Assembly: GCF_016785085.1 (NCBI RefSeq)
Contig: NZ_JAENHO010000002.1
Span: 558,001-622,000 of the forward strand
Length of the DNA stretch: 64,000 nt
Source: Paractinoplanes lichenicola
GTDB taxonomy: Bacteria > Actinomycetota > Actinomycetes > Mycobacteriales > Micromonosporaceae
Direction: 5' to 3'
Shown here piece after piece: positions 24,783 through 33,051 of the stretch (its first letter is position 1; every line of letters starts with the position of its first letter). Made by a program: the position numbers and the translations under genes. The notes beneath the pieces were generated by a model. The model saw nothing but the letters and a program-made list of their open reading frames with translations, did no database searches and was not told the origin of the DNA.

Positions 24783-27362
24783 TCACCCCAGCAACCAGGT
24801 GTCCTTCGAGCCGCCCCCGCGCGACGAGTTGACGATCATCGAGCCGGCCGGGGCGACCCGGGTCAGGGCGGCCGGGGCGACCACCGACTCGGTGCCGGTG
24901 AAGACGAAGGCGCGCAGGTCGACGTGCCGGGGCGCGAGCTGGTGCCCGTCGAAGACCGGGTGCGTCGAGAGCTGCACGACCTCCTGCGCCACCCACCGGT
25001 GCGGGGCGGTGCGGATCTGCCGGCGTACGGCGGAAAGGTCCTCCGGAGTCGCATGGGGGCCGATCACGATGCGGTCGCCGCCGTAGCCGTCGACCGGCTT
25101 GCAGACGAGCTGGTCGAGCCGGTCGAGCACCTCGGCGCGCTGCTCGGGAATCCCGCACAGATACGTCGGCACGTCGGCCAGCAGCGGCTTCTCGCCCAGG
25201 TAGTACTCGATCAGCTTGGGCACGTAGGCGTACACGGCCTTGTCGTCGCCGATGCCGTTGCCCAGCGCGTTGGCCAGCACCACCGTGTCGGCGTGAAGCG
25301 CGGTGATCAGGCTGGGGCCGAGCGGCATCCCGTCCGCGCCGGGCGAGTGCACCAGGCTGTCCTCGCCCATCCGCAGATAGATCACGTCGACCGGGTAGCG
25401 CTTGCCGTCGCGCAGCCGGAACACCCGGCCCTCGTCGACGAACAGCTCGGTGCTGCGGACGATCGGGACGTGCATCTCCTCGGCCAGCATCTTGTGCTCG
25501 AACCAGGCCGAGTCGTCCGGCCCCTGGCTCAGCACCACGATCCGCGGGTCGTCGCCGGCGGCCGGGCGGGCCGACTCGGTCAGCGCGCGCAGGAGCAGCT
25601 CGGGCGTGCGCTCGACCGAGATCAGGGTGTCCGGCAGGGGCAGCTCGGGCAGCACGGCGTGGGTCAGCCGGCGGTTCTGCATGGCGTACGCGATGCCCGA
25701 CGGCACCCGCAGGTTGTCCTCGAGCACGCACCACTGCCCGTCCGCGTCACGCACCAGGTCGACCCCGGCCACCTGCGCGCGCACCCCGGCGTGGTCGACC
25801 AGGGCGCCGCTCGGCCGCAGCTCGGGCGACCCGTCGATCACCCAGTCGGGCACGACGCCGTCACGCACGACCGCCCGCTCGCCGTACACGTCCTGAATGA
25901 ACAGGTCGAGCGCGCGCACCCGCTGCACCAGTCCGCCCCGCAGGCTCGCCCAGTCGGCGGCGGGCACGATCCGCGGCACCAGGTCGAACGGGAACAGCCG
26001 GGTCGCGGCCTCCCCGGCCACGCTGAAGGTGATGCCCCGCTGCCGCTGCTCGTCGTCCCGCGCGTCCTCGCGGCGGCGCAGACCGGCCGAGCCGAGCGCC
26101 GTCAGGACATTCAAGATTCCCCCGTACGAATCCTCGACGTCCCCGCCGGGGAAGGCCTCGTCGCCGGTGCGGGCGTACGGGAACAGGCCCGCCGGCACCG
26201 ACTGGCCCTCGGGCCCGATGCCGGTCGCGCCGCCCCGGGTGTCGGCCACCAGCAGGTCGACCACGTCGGAGATCCGGCCGCGGCGGGTCATGGCCCGGCG
26301 CTGCCGCGCGGCCGAGCTGCCCCGGCTGAGCGCCCGCACCGACAGGTCGAACACCTGCTCCCAGTCGCCCAGCTCCTCGAGCTGCGGGCGCAGGTCGCCG
26401 ACCAGCCGCTCGACGGCGACCGGGGCCGGCATCGGCTCGGGCGTGCCGCGTACGAGATCGAGCAGGTCACCCTCGAGGCCCGAGCGCGCGGCCCGCCACA
26501 TCGCGGCGCGGTGCAGCGGCGGCTTGGACGGCGTGAACGGGCGGCCGGCCCGGTAGTCCTGCTGGGCCCGCCGCACGAGCCCGCGGAACAGACCCGCCAG
26601 CAGCACGACCGTGTCGACGTCGGGGCTGGAGTCGGTGACCCGCAACTCCACCGTGGGCAGGTGCGCCGACGGGCGTACGTCGAAATAGACCATCTTGGGG
26701 TCGGTGATGGTGCCCGAGGCCAGCAGGTCGGCGACCAGCTCGTCGTAGTCGGCGGCGCTGTTGAGCACGCCCGGGTCGCCCGCGGTCGGCCAGCGCAGCC
26801 AGACCAGCGACCGCACGCTGGCATACCCCGAGTCCTCACCCATCCAGTACGGGGAACTGGTGCTCAGCGCGAGCAGGGTGGGCAGCGCCGACGCGACCCG
26901 CTGGGCCACGGCCACTGCCTCGTCCCGGTCGGGCACCCCGACGTGCACCTGGGCGCCGCAGATCAGCTGTTCGCGGGCGAGCAGCTGATAGTCGTCGAGC
27001 ATCCGCCGATAGCGCGAGGTGGGCGTCACCGGGAGTGACTCCAGATCGACCAGCGGAACCGTGCCCGCGGCGACCAGACCCAGGCCCAGCGACTCGGCCA
27101 CCGTGATCGCCGTGCGCCGCCGCTCGACGATCGCGTCGCGCAGGCCGTCCAGCGTGACTGCCACCGGCGTGTTGGTCTCGACCACCGACCGGTGCAGCTC
27201 GGCCGAGAAGTGCTCGGGGTTGAGCTGGTCGAGGATCTCCTGCGCCCGCGGGACGAGTTCCCTGGTCACGAGGTCGACGACGTGCAATTCCTCCTCGGCG
27301 CCGAGGTCGAGACCGTCATTGCTCGTCGTGTTGCCCGACGTGACGCTCAGAGACTCCGTCAT
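24783..27362 (-). CDS. carboxylate-amine ligase (GCS2) fused to circularly permuted ATP-grasp
   Basis: 859 residues. The N-terminal ~365 are a YbdK/GCS2-type glutamate-cysteine-ligase-like domain (LGAEEELHVVDLVTRELVP; ICGAQVHVGVPD; PTVELRVTDSSPDVDT). From ~410 a circularly permuted ATP-grasp (DUF404/DUF407) domain follows, with VLEDNLRVPSGIAYAMQNR, LGNGIGDDKAVYAYVP, CKPVDGYGGDRIVIGP and a C-terminal VNSSRGGGSKDTWL. Two potential peptide-bond or amide-forming centres in one chain, each using ATP. ATG 27362 has GGAAGG at good spacing; the open frame extends further upstream without support. First gene of an operon with the amidotransferase and an S9 peptidase. The product is unknown; a small capped peptide is the best guess. 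Confidence 0.9.
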   Translation of the reverse strand: MTESLSVTSGNTTSNDGLDLGAEEELHVVDLVTRELVPRAQEILDQLNPEHFSAELHRSVVETNTPVAVTLDGLRDAIVERRRTAITVAESLGLGLVAAGTVPLVDLESLPVTPTSRYRRMLDDYQLLAREQLICGAQVHVGVPDRDEAVAVAQRVASALPTLLALSTSSPYWMGEDSGYASVRSLVWLRWPTAGDPGVLNSAADYDELVADLLASGTITDPKMVYFDVRPSAHLPTVELRVTDSSPDVDTVVLLAGLFRGLVRRAQQDYRAGRPFTPSKPPLHRAAMWRAARSGLEGDLLDLVRGTPEPMPAPVAVERLVGDLRPQLEELGDWEQVFDLSVRALSRGSSAARQRRAMTRRGRISDVVDLLVADTRGGATGIGPEGQSVPAGLFPYARTGDEAFPGGDVEDSYGGILNVLTALGSAGLRRREDARDDEQRQRGITFSVAGEAATRLFPFDLVPRIVPAADWASLRGGLVQRVRALDLFIQDVYGERAVVRDGVVPDWVIDGSPELRPSGALVDHAGVRAQVAGVDLVRDADGQWCVLEDNLRVPSGIAYAMQNRRLTHAVLPELPLPDTLISVERTPELLLRALTESARPAAGDDPRIVVLSQGPDDSAWFEHKMLAEEMHVPIVRSTELFVDEGRVFRLRDGKRYPVDVIYLRMGEDSLVHSPGADGMPLGPSLITALHADTVVLANALGNGIGDDKAVYAYVPKLIEYYLGEKPLLADVPTYLCGIPEQRAEVLDRLDQLVCKPVDGYGGDRIVIGPHATPEDLSAVRRQIRTAPHRWVAQEVVQLSTHPVFDGHQLAPRHVDLRAFVFTGTESVVAPAALTRVAPAGSMIVNSSRGGGSKDTWLLG

Positions 27363-27547
27363 GGGACCGCCCTTCCTATGGCCCGAACTCTTGCCTGGTC
27401 GGAGCCTCGCCATCACATGTGCCGATCCTGTTCCGTGCCCGTTTCGTGCTGAGGGCATGCATGACTGTGACGACATGGCAGGCGGTGGCCGGGGTTGATG
27501 CGCACACCCTGTAACCTCGGGCCGAACTCTCACCGGGAGGTAGTTTG

Positions 27548-28618
27548 ATGAGCAATGTCGTCGTGGTGACCGGATCGGCCGGCCTTATCGGCTCCGAGTC
27601 GGTGCGGCACTTCGCCGCCCTCGGCATGGACGTCGTCGGCATCGACAACGACATGCGCAGCTACTTCTTCGGCAAGGACGGGTCCACCCGGTGGAACCTG
27701 GACCGCCTGACCTCCGAGGTCGGCGACCGGTACACCCACCACGAGATCGACATCCGCGACCGGGACGGCCTGGCCGCCCTGTTCGCCAAGCTCGGCAAGA
27801 ACATCGGCCTGGTAATCCACGCGGCGGCCCAGCCGTCGCACGACTGGGCGGCCAAGGAGCCGTTCACCGACTTCGACGTCAACGCGGTCGGCACGCTCAA
27901 CATGCTCGAGGCGGCCCGCGCGCATGCGCCGAGCGCCCCGTTCATCTTCACCTCGACCAACAAGGTCTACGGCGACACGCCCAACCGGCTCCCGCTGATC
28001 GAGCAGGAGACGCGGTACGAGCTGCCCGCGGATCACCAGTGGCACGGCGGTATCGACGAGGAGATGTCGATCGACCAGACCCTGCACTCGGTGTTCGGCG
28101 CGTCCAAGGTGGCGGCCGACGTGCTGGTTCAGGAGTACGGGCGCTACTTCGACATGCCGACTGCGGTGTTCCGCGGCGGCACGCTGACCGGCCCGGGCCA
28201 CTCGGCGGCCGAGCTGCACGGCTTCCTGGCGTACGTGATGCGCTGCGTGATGGAGCAGCGTCTCTATCACATCTACGGGTACAAGGGAAAAATGGTGCGC
28301 GACGCCATCCACTCCCACGACCTGGTGTCGGCGTTCGAGGCGTTCTACCGCGCGCCGCGGGTCGCCGAGGTCTACAACATGGGCGGCGGCCGGTTCTCCA
28401 ACTGCAGCCACATCGAGGCCTTCGCGATCGCCTCGGAGATCACCGGTCTCGAGGCCCGCACCGACTACGTCGACCAGGCCCGCACCGGTGACCACCAGTG
28501 GTGGATCAGCAGCACGGCCCGCTTCGAGCAGCACTACCCGGAGTGGAAGCTGACGTACGACGTCCCGGCCATCCTGCGTGAGATGTACGAGGCGAACCAG
28601 GACGTCTGGAAGGCCTGA
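27548..28618 (+). CDS. CDP-tyvelose-epimerase-like extended SDR
   Basis: 356 residues. [15 protein letters not shown] is the GxxGxxG NAD site; [16 protein letters not shown] and [15 protein letters not shown] are characteristic of the CDP-paratose/tyvelose 2-epimerase branch. The position of the catalytic YxxxK reads FGASK, with Phe for Tyr, which could weaken or change the chemistry. ATG 27548 is preferred over the preceding TTG; GGGAGG lies 8 bp upstream. Divergent from the ligase-fusion operon across 185 bp. No sugar-nucleotide biosynthesis genes surround it, so the substrate remains open. Confidence 0.88.
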   Translation: MSNVVVVTGSAGLIGSESVRHFAALGMDVVGIDNDMRSYFFGKDGSTRWNLDRLTSEVGDRYTHHEIDIRDRDGLAALFAKLGKNIGLVIHAAAQPSHDWAAKEPFTDFDVNAVGTLNMLEAARAHAPSAPFIFTSTNKVYGDTPNRLPLIEQETRYELPADHQWHGGIDEEMSIDQTLHSVFGASKVAADVLVQEYGRYFDMPTAVFRGGTLTGPGHSAAELHGFLAYVMRCVMEQRLYHIYGYKGKMVRDAIHSHDLVSAFEAFYRAPRVAEVYNMGGGRFSNCSHIEAFAIASEITGLEARTDYVDQARTGDHQWWISSTARFEQHYPEWKLTYDVPAILREMYEANQDVWKA

Positions 28619-28716
28619 GCCGTCCTGGCTGGGAGTGTCCGGGCAACTCGCTGTGGCTTCGCTGAGGGCGAGAGCGTCGTAACAACGGGTTAATCCGTGC
28701 TCGGTAGATTCCCGAC

Positions 28717-30837
28717 ATGTCCGTCTTGAAGGCATTGAGACATGATGTCCCGGCCTCGATCGTGGTCTTCCTGATCGCGATCCCGCTCTCGCTCGGCATC
28801 GCCGCCGCCTCCGGGGCGCCGCTGATGGCCGGCCTCATCGCCGCGGTGGTCGGCGGCGTAGTAGTCGGCCTGTTCGGTGGCGCGCCGCTGCAGGTCAGCG
28901 GGCCCGCCGCGGGGCTCACCGTGATCGTCGCCGGGACCATCGCCACCTACGGCTTCGCCGCCACCGCCGCCATCGTGGCGCTCGCCGGTGGCGTCCAGAT
29001 CGTGCTCGGCCTGGCCCGCCTGGGCCGCGCCGCGCTCGCCCTCTCGCCCGCCGTCGTGCACGGCATGCTGGCCGGCATCGGGCTGGTCATCGCGCTCAGC
29101 CAGGTGCACGTGCTGCTCGGCGGCGACGCCCAGGGCGAGGCCTGGAAGAACCTGCGCGACCTGCCCGCGCAGATCGTCGGCAGCCACAGCCACTCCACGC
29201 TGATCGGGCTGCTCACCATCGGCGTGCTGCTGCTCTGGCCGCGGCTGGTGAAGACCTCGCTGCTGCCCGCCGCCCTGGCCGCGGTCGTGATCGCCACCGG
29301 GGCGGCCGCCGCGATGGGCTCGGATGCCAAGCGGGTCGACCTGCCCGACGCGCCGCTGGCCGAGCTCGCCCTGCCGCGCTGGCCCGACGCCGGCCCGGGC
29401 CAGATCGCCGTCGCGGTGCTGACCATCGCCCTGGTCGCCAGCATCGAGTCGCTGCTCTCGGCGGTGGCGGTCGACCGCATGCACGACGGTCCCCGGGCGA
29501 ACCTCAACCGGGAACTGGTGGCCCAGGGCGCCGCCAACGCCACCTCCGGCCTGCTCGGCGGCCTGCCGGTCACCGGCGTGATCGTCCGCAGCTCGACGAA
29601 CGTGGCCGCCGGGGCCAAGACCCGCAACTCGGCGATCCTGCACGGCCTCTGGATCGCGCTGTTCGTGCTGCTCTGTGCGCCCCTGCTGGAGACGATCCCG
29701 ATGGCCGCCCTGGCCGCGGTGCTCGTCGTGGTCGGGTTGCGGCTGATCAGCCTGGCCCAGATCCGCACCTACGCACGGCATCGCGAACTCCCGACGTACG
29801 TGGTCACCGCGGTCGGGGTCGTCGCGACGGACCTGCTGACCGGGGTCGGGATGGGGCTGGCGGCGGCCGTGCTGATGATGCTGTGGCGGCTGGTGCGCTG
29901 CGAGATCCGAGTCGTGCCGGGCGACGACAGCACCTGGACGGTGACGATCAGCGGCACGCTCGCCTTCGTCGGGTCGGGGCGGGTCGCGCGGGCGCTGGCC
30001 GGCATCCCCGAGGGCGGGACGGTGGCCGTGCACCTGCACCTGGACTACCTCGACCACGGCGCCTTCCAGGTGATTCAGGACTGGCGGGAGGCGTACGGGA
30101 AAAGCGGGGGAACGGTCACGGTGCGCGAGACGCACGACGGGTGGTTCCAGCGCGCGACCAGTGGCCGGCTCGGCGAGGGCAAGACCGCGCCGCCGCGCCG
30201 CTTCGGGTCGTGGACGCAATGGCAGGATCGGGACCGTCAGCGGCGCGACGCCATGGAGGCGGGGATCCGCGAGTTCGAGCGCAGCGTGGCGCCCCTCGTG
30301 CGGCCGCATCTGGCCGGGCTCGCGCGCGACGGGCAGCAGCCCGAGCAGCTGTTCATCACGTGCGCCGACTCGCGCCTGGTGCCCAACCTGATCACCACGA
30401 GTGGGCCGGGTGACCTGTTCTGCCTGCGCAACGTGGGCAACATCGTTCCCCCGTACGGGTCGGGGGACACCTCGGTCGGCGCGAGCATCGAATTCGCCGT
30501 GAACGTGTTGAAGGTCAGCACGATCACGGTGTGCGGCCATTCCGGCTGCGGCGCGGTGCAGGCACTGATGAAGGGCGCCGCGACGATCGACGGCTCGCTG
30601 GGCGCGTGGCTGCGGCTGTCGGGCGCCGACTTCGCCGAGTGCGACGGCGAGGAGCACTGCGTCACCGCCAACGTGGCCCAGCAGCTGGTCAACCTGCGGA
30701 CCTATCCGGTGGTCCGGGAGGCCGAGGCGGCCGGGCGGCTGACGCTGACCGGGCTCTACTTCGACCTGGCGGAGGCCCGCATGTACGCCGTCGACCCGGC
30801 TCGGCGGGTGCGCGAGCCGATCCCGGTGGACGCCTAG
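28717..30837 (+). CDS. SulP transporter fused to beta-carbonic anhydrase
   Basis: 706 residues. About 10-12 membrane helices at 1-~395 form a SulP anion transporter (LVASIESLLSAVAVDRM, NRELVAQGAANATSGLLGGLPVTG), followed by a reduced STAS-like region (~400-470) and a beta-carbonic anhydrase (~510-700). Zn ligands appear as CADSR and HSGCG (CxDxR ... HxxC), so all ligands are kept. The fusion suggests bicarbonate uptake directly linked to CO2/HCO3- interconversion at the inner membrane face; comparable fusions exist in mycobacteria. Monocistronic, ATG 28717. Sulfate transport with a regulatory CA domain is less likely. Confidence 0.93.
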   Translation: MSVLKALRHDVPASIVVFLIAIPLSLGIAAASGAPLMAGLIAAVVGGVVVGLFGGAPLQVSGPAAGLTVIVAGTIATYGFAATAAIVALAGGVQIVLGLARLGRAALALSPAVVHGMLAGIGLVIALSQVHVLLGGDAQGEAWKNLRDLPAQIVGSHSHSTLIGLLTIGVLLLWPRLVKTSLLPAALAAVVIATGAAAAMGSDAKRVDLPDAPLAELALPRWPDAGPGQIAVAVLTIALVASIESLLSAVAVDRMHDGPRANLNRELVAQGAANATSGLLGGLPVTGVIVRSSTNVAAGAKTRNSAILHGLWIALFVLLCAPLLETIPMAALAAVLVVVGLRLISLAQIRTYARHRELPTYVVTAVGVVATDLLTGVGMGLAAAVLMMLWRLVRCEIRVVPGDDSTWTVTISGTLAFVGSGRVARALAGIPEGGTVAVHLHLDYLDHGAFQVIQDWREAYGKSGGTVTVRETHDGWFQRATSGRLGEGKTAPPRRFGSWTQWQDRDRQRRDAMEAGIREFERSVAPLVRPHLAGLARDGQQPEQLFITCADSRLVPNLITTSGPGDLFCLRNVGNIVPPYGSGDTSVGASIEFAVNVLKVSTITVCGHSGCGAVQALMKGAATIDGSLGAWLRLSGADFAECDGEEHCVTANVAQQLVNLRTYPVVREAEAAGRLTLTGLYFDLAEARMYAVDPARRVREPIPVDA

Positions 30838-30861
30838 CGTCGTGCTACGCCTGGTGCCGCA

Positions 30862-31599
30862 CTACGCCTGTAGTCGCGCCACGCCCGGGCCGCGCAGATC
30901 CGGCAGCGCGGCCCGGCGGCCGGTGACGGCCATGGCCAGCGCCTCGAGCGGACCCTCGATCAGGTCGCCGGTCCGGCCGTCGCTCCAGCCGCTGCCGGGG
31001 TCGCGCAGGTGCAGGCCGTCGAGCCGGCCCGGCGGCACCAGGCCCGGGGCGGCGCCGGGGGAGACCAGATAGTCGAGCAGCAGGCGCCAATGCTCGGCCG
31101 GCACGTCGGCGGTCAGGCCGAGCGGGCGCGCGATGTCGCGCAGGTGCACGCAGGTCTCGGCGAACGGGCCCATCGGCCCGACGCGGGGCGGGTCGACCCG
31201 GTCGTTCGCGTGCTCCCGGAGCAGGGCGATCAGCTCGGCCCGGGGGCGGCGCGCCAGCTTGCGGGTGAAGTGGTCGACAGTTCGGGCGGTGTCACCCCGA
31301 TAGCGGATCGAGACCACAAAGAATTTCCCGTACGTGACCAGCATCGGCTGCACGAAGTGCGCGGCCAGATGCCGTACGGTCCAGCCCGCGCACAGGGTCG
31401 GCGCCGCCCACTGCTCGTCATCGAGGCTCGCCAGCAGGTCCGCGATCATGAGCCGGTTGGCCGTGGTGAGCTCGTAGATCATCGGTTGCTCCCGGCTTTC
31501 ATGGGCCGCCCGGTCCTTCATCGGTCGCTCCCCGCTTTCATGGGTCGCCCGGCTCTTCATCGGTCGCTCCCCGCTTTTATGGGTCGCCCGGCTCTTCAT
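30862..31599 (-). CDS. maleylpyruvate isomerase-type (MDMPI) mycothiol-dependent protein
   Basis: 245 residues from ATG 31599. The core (~40-245) is an MDMPI_N/DinB-like bundle: LCAGWTVRHLAAHFVQPM provides the conserved W-x-[VI]-[RK]-x-[LV]-x-x-H metal motif, and CVHLRDIARPLG supplies the second part. Such proteins use mycothiol as cofactor. The first 39 residues are three copies of a 13-residue unit (MKSRATHESGERP-like) whose DNA holds repeated ATGs with GGGAGC before each; translation could begin at 31599, 31560, 31521 or 31482. ATGA overlap with the upstream MarR stop supports 31599. Third gene of an NmrA-MarR-MDMPI operon. Substrate unknown. Confidence 0.85.
   Translation of the reverse strand: MKSRATHKSGERPMKSRATHESGERPMKDRAAHESREQPMIYELTTANRLMIADLLASLDDEQWAAPTLCAGWTVRHLAAHFVQPMLVTYGKFFVVSIRYRGDTARTVDHFTRKLARRPRAELIALLREHANDRVDPPRVGPMGPFAETCVHLRDIARPLGLTADVPAEHWRLLLDYLVSPGAAPGLVPPGRLDGLHLRDPGSGWSDGRTGDLIEGPLEALAMAVTGRRAALPDLRGPGVARLQA
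31483..31599 (-). repeat. 39-bp tandem repeat triplicating a translation start region
   Basis: Three 39-bp units, plus the beginning of a fourth, each ending in an in-frame ATG (31599, 31560, 31521, 31482) with the sequence GGGAGCGACCG (or close) directly before it. The first unit differs by a few bases, the next two are nearly identical. All four ATGs are in frame with the MDMPI domain. Confidence 0.85.
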
Positions 31600-32054
31600 C
31601 GGTCGCTCCCTGCGGCTCTTTGCCGGACGTCCCGGTTCAGGCTGCGGAGCACCTTGATCGCGGTGGCGATCTCGGCTTCGGTGCAGTCGGTCGCCATCCG
31701 GCCGAGGCGGGCGAGCTCGTCGCGCCTGATCCGCTCGAACCGCTCGGCGCCGGCCGGGCTGAGGGCGATGAGCACGGACCGCCGGTGGGAGGGGTTGTCG
31801 CGCACCTCGACCAGCCCGAGCCGACCGAGATCGTTGACGTGCCGCTGAATGCCCTGCCGGGCCAGGTCGAGCGTGTCGCCGATCGCGGGCACGGTGGCCG
31901 GGCCGCCCTCGGCGAGCACCTCCAGCACCGCGCGCATGCCCACGGTCAGCCCGTCGGCCGCCAGGTCCGCCTCGACCACGCGGGCCGAGTTGAGCACGAG
32001 CGGTCGGACGTTCCTTAAGACCTCGTACAGCTGGGCGCCGCGCGTCTCCAACAT
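31596..32054 (-). CDS. MarR family transcriptional regulator
   Basis: 152 residues. Helical N-terminus (VLRNVRPLVLNSARVVEADL), winged HTH at ~50-100 (VPAIGDTLDLARQGIQRHVNDLGRLGLVEVRDNPSHRRSVLIALSPAG in outline, with the MarR D-x-[RS]-x-x-R wing), C-terminal dimer helices. The start codon ATG 32054 lies inside a perfect palindrome, so the protein probably represses its own transcription and that of the MDMPI gene, which it overlaps by 4 bp (ATGA). It follows the NmrA gene by 13 bp. Ligand unknown; an aromatic or quinone compound would suit the neighbours. Confidence 0.92.
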   Translation of the reverse strand: MLETRGAQLYEVLRNVRPLVLNSARVVEADLAADGLTVGMRAVLEVLAEGGPATVPAIGDTLDLARQGIQRHVNDLGRLGLVEVRDNPSHRRSVLIALSPAGAERFERIRRDELARLGRMATDCTEAEIATAIKVLRSLNRDVRQRAAGSDR

Positions 32055-32073
32055 GACAACAATGTTGTCATGT
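32051..32073. promoter_or_regulatory. perfect 23-bp palindrome, MarR operator
   Basis: ACATGACAACA-A-TGTTGTCATGT: two perfect 11-bp arms around one base. It spans the start codon of the MarR gene and the stop codon of the upstream NmrA gene. Position and symmetry fit an autoregulatory operator inside the operon. Confidence 0.8.
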
Positions 32074-32892
32074 CTCCAGCAGCTTGGCCAGTGGGGTCGC
32101 CGGGTGACCGGTCAGGTCCGCGACGGCGGTGGTGACCGCGGCCAGCTCGCCCGCCGCGATCGCGGTGTACGTGCTGACCCAGGCATCGACCTGCCACTCC
32201 GGGGCGCCGAAGGACGAGCGGGACGCGTACGCCTCGGGAATGCTCTCGTCGTGAAAGCGCACCTCCCGGCCGGTGACCGCGCTGATCGTCGCGGCCACAT
32301 CGCCCAGGCTGAGCGCCTCCGGCCCGGTGAGGTCGTACGTCTTGCCCGCATGCTCGCCCGGCTCCCGGAGGACGGCAGTGATCGCGTCGGCGATGTCGTC
32401 CTGGGCCACCACGGCCGCCCGCCCGTCACCCGCGGGCCCGCGGATCACGCCGTCCTCCCCGACCAGGAACCGCAGGAAGTCGGCGTACAGGTTGTCGCGT
32501 AGGAACGTGAACGTCAGGCCGCTGTCGCGGATGTGCTGCTCGGTGGCCCAATGATCGCGGGCCAGCGTGAAAGTCGCGTCCGGCGCGGCCCCCACGAACG
32601 ACGTGTAGACGAGATGCCCGACACCCGCCGCGGCCGCCGCGTCGACAAAGCTGCGATGCTCCCCGACCCGGTCCGGCGTCTCGGCCGCCGACACCATCAG
32701 CACCGTGCCGGCCCCTTCGAGCGCCTTGGCGACCGCGGGCCCGTCCCGATATTCCGCCACGGCGACCTCGGCCCCGGCGATCTCCGGCGCGCGACTCGCA
32801 TCCCTGACGAGCAGCCGCATCGGGCGGCCCAGCCGGCGTGCGACCCGACCACCGAGGCGCCCGCTGGCCCCCGAAACCACGATCAAACCCAT
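32068..32892 (-). CDS. NmrA-like NAD(P)-binding protein (QOR2-type)
   Basis: 274-residue atypical SDR. IVVSGASGRLGGRVARRL carries the GxxGxxG NAD(P) motif; no YxxxK triad is evident, as in NmrA and NAD(P)H:quinone oxidoreductase-2 proteins; FLRDNLYADFL and YDLTGPEALSLGDVAATIS match that group. Redox sensing or quinone reduction are the usual roles. ATG 32892 begins the Rossmann strand but has a purine run only 1-2 bp before it; GTG 32910 would add six residues. First gene of the operon with MarR and the MDMPI enzyme. Two palindromes lie upstream, shared with the divergent exoprotein. Confidence 0.88.
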   Translation of the reverse strand: MGLIVVSGASGRLGGRVARRLGRPMRLLVRDASRAPEIAGAEVAVAEYRDGPAVAKALEGAGTVLMVSAAETPDRVGEHRSFVDAAAAAGVGHLVYTSFVGAAPDATFTLARDHWATEQHIRDSGLTFTFLRDNLYADFLRFLVGEDGVIRGPAGDGRAAVVAQDDIADAITAVLREPGEHAGKTYDLTGPEALSLGDVAATISAVTGREVRFHDESIPEAYASRSSFGAPEWQVDAWVSTYTAIAAGELAAVTTAVADLTGHPATPLAKLLET

Positions 32893-32943
32893 TCCCCTTT
32901 TGTACGCCACCTTTGTTCGCTACCGGCCGACCCGTGCGAGGTA

Positions 32944-33006
32944 GTCCGATCGGACAGACCCCCTTGTAAAGGCGGTGTTGGCCGGTCACATCGGTCATAT
33001 GACCGA
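32944..33006. promoter_or_regulatory. two perfect palindromes in a divergent promoter region
   Basis: GTCCGATCGGAC (32944-32955) and TCGGTCATATGACCGA (32991-33006) are perfect dyads between the NmrA gene (-) and the secreted repeat protein gene (+). They differ from each other and from the MarR palindrome at 32051, so at least one other regulator may bind here. Confidence 0.5.
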
Positions 33007-33051
33007 GATAATCCGCATGTCGCCTTCGCCCCGTCTTCGCAAAGGACTTTG

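Noticed and set aside
24723..27038. 771-codon open frame antisense to the ligase fusion
   Set aside because: Shadow frame rich in His/Gln/Arg; the opposite strand has conserved GCS2 and ATP-grasp motifs.
28690..30657. 655-codon open frame antisense to the SulP-CA gene
   Set aside because: Shadow frame without hydrophobic or domain structure.
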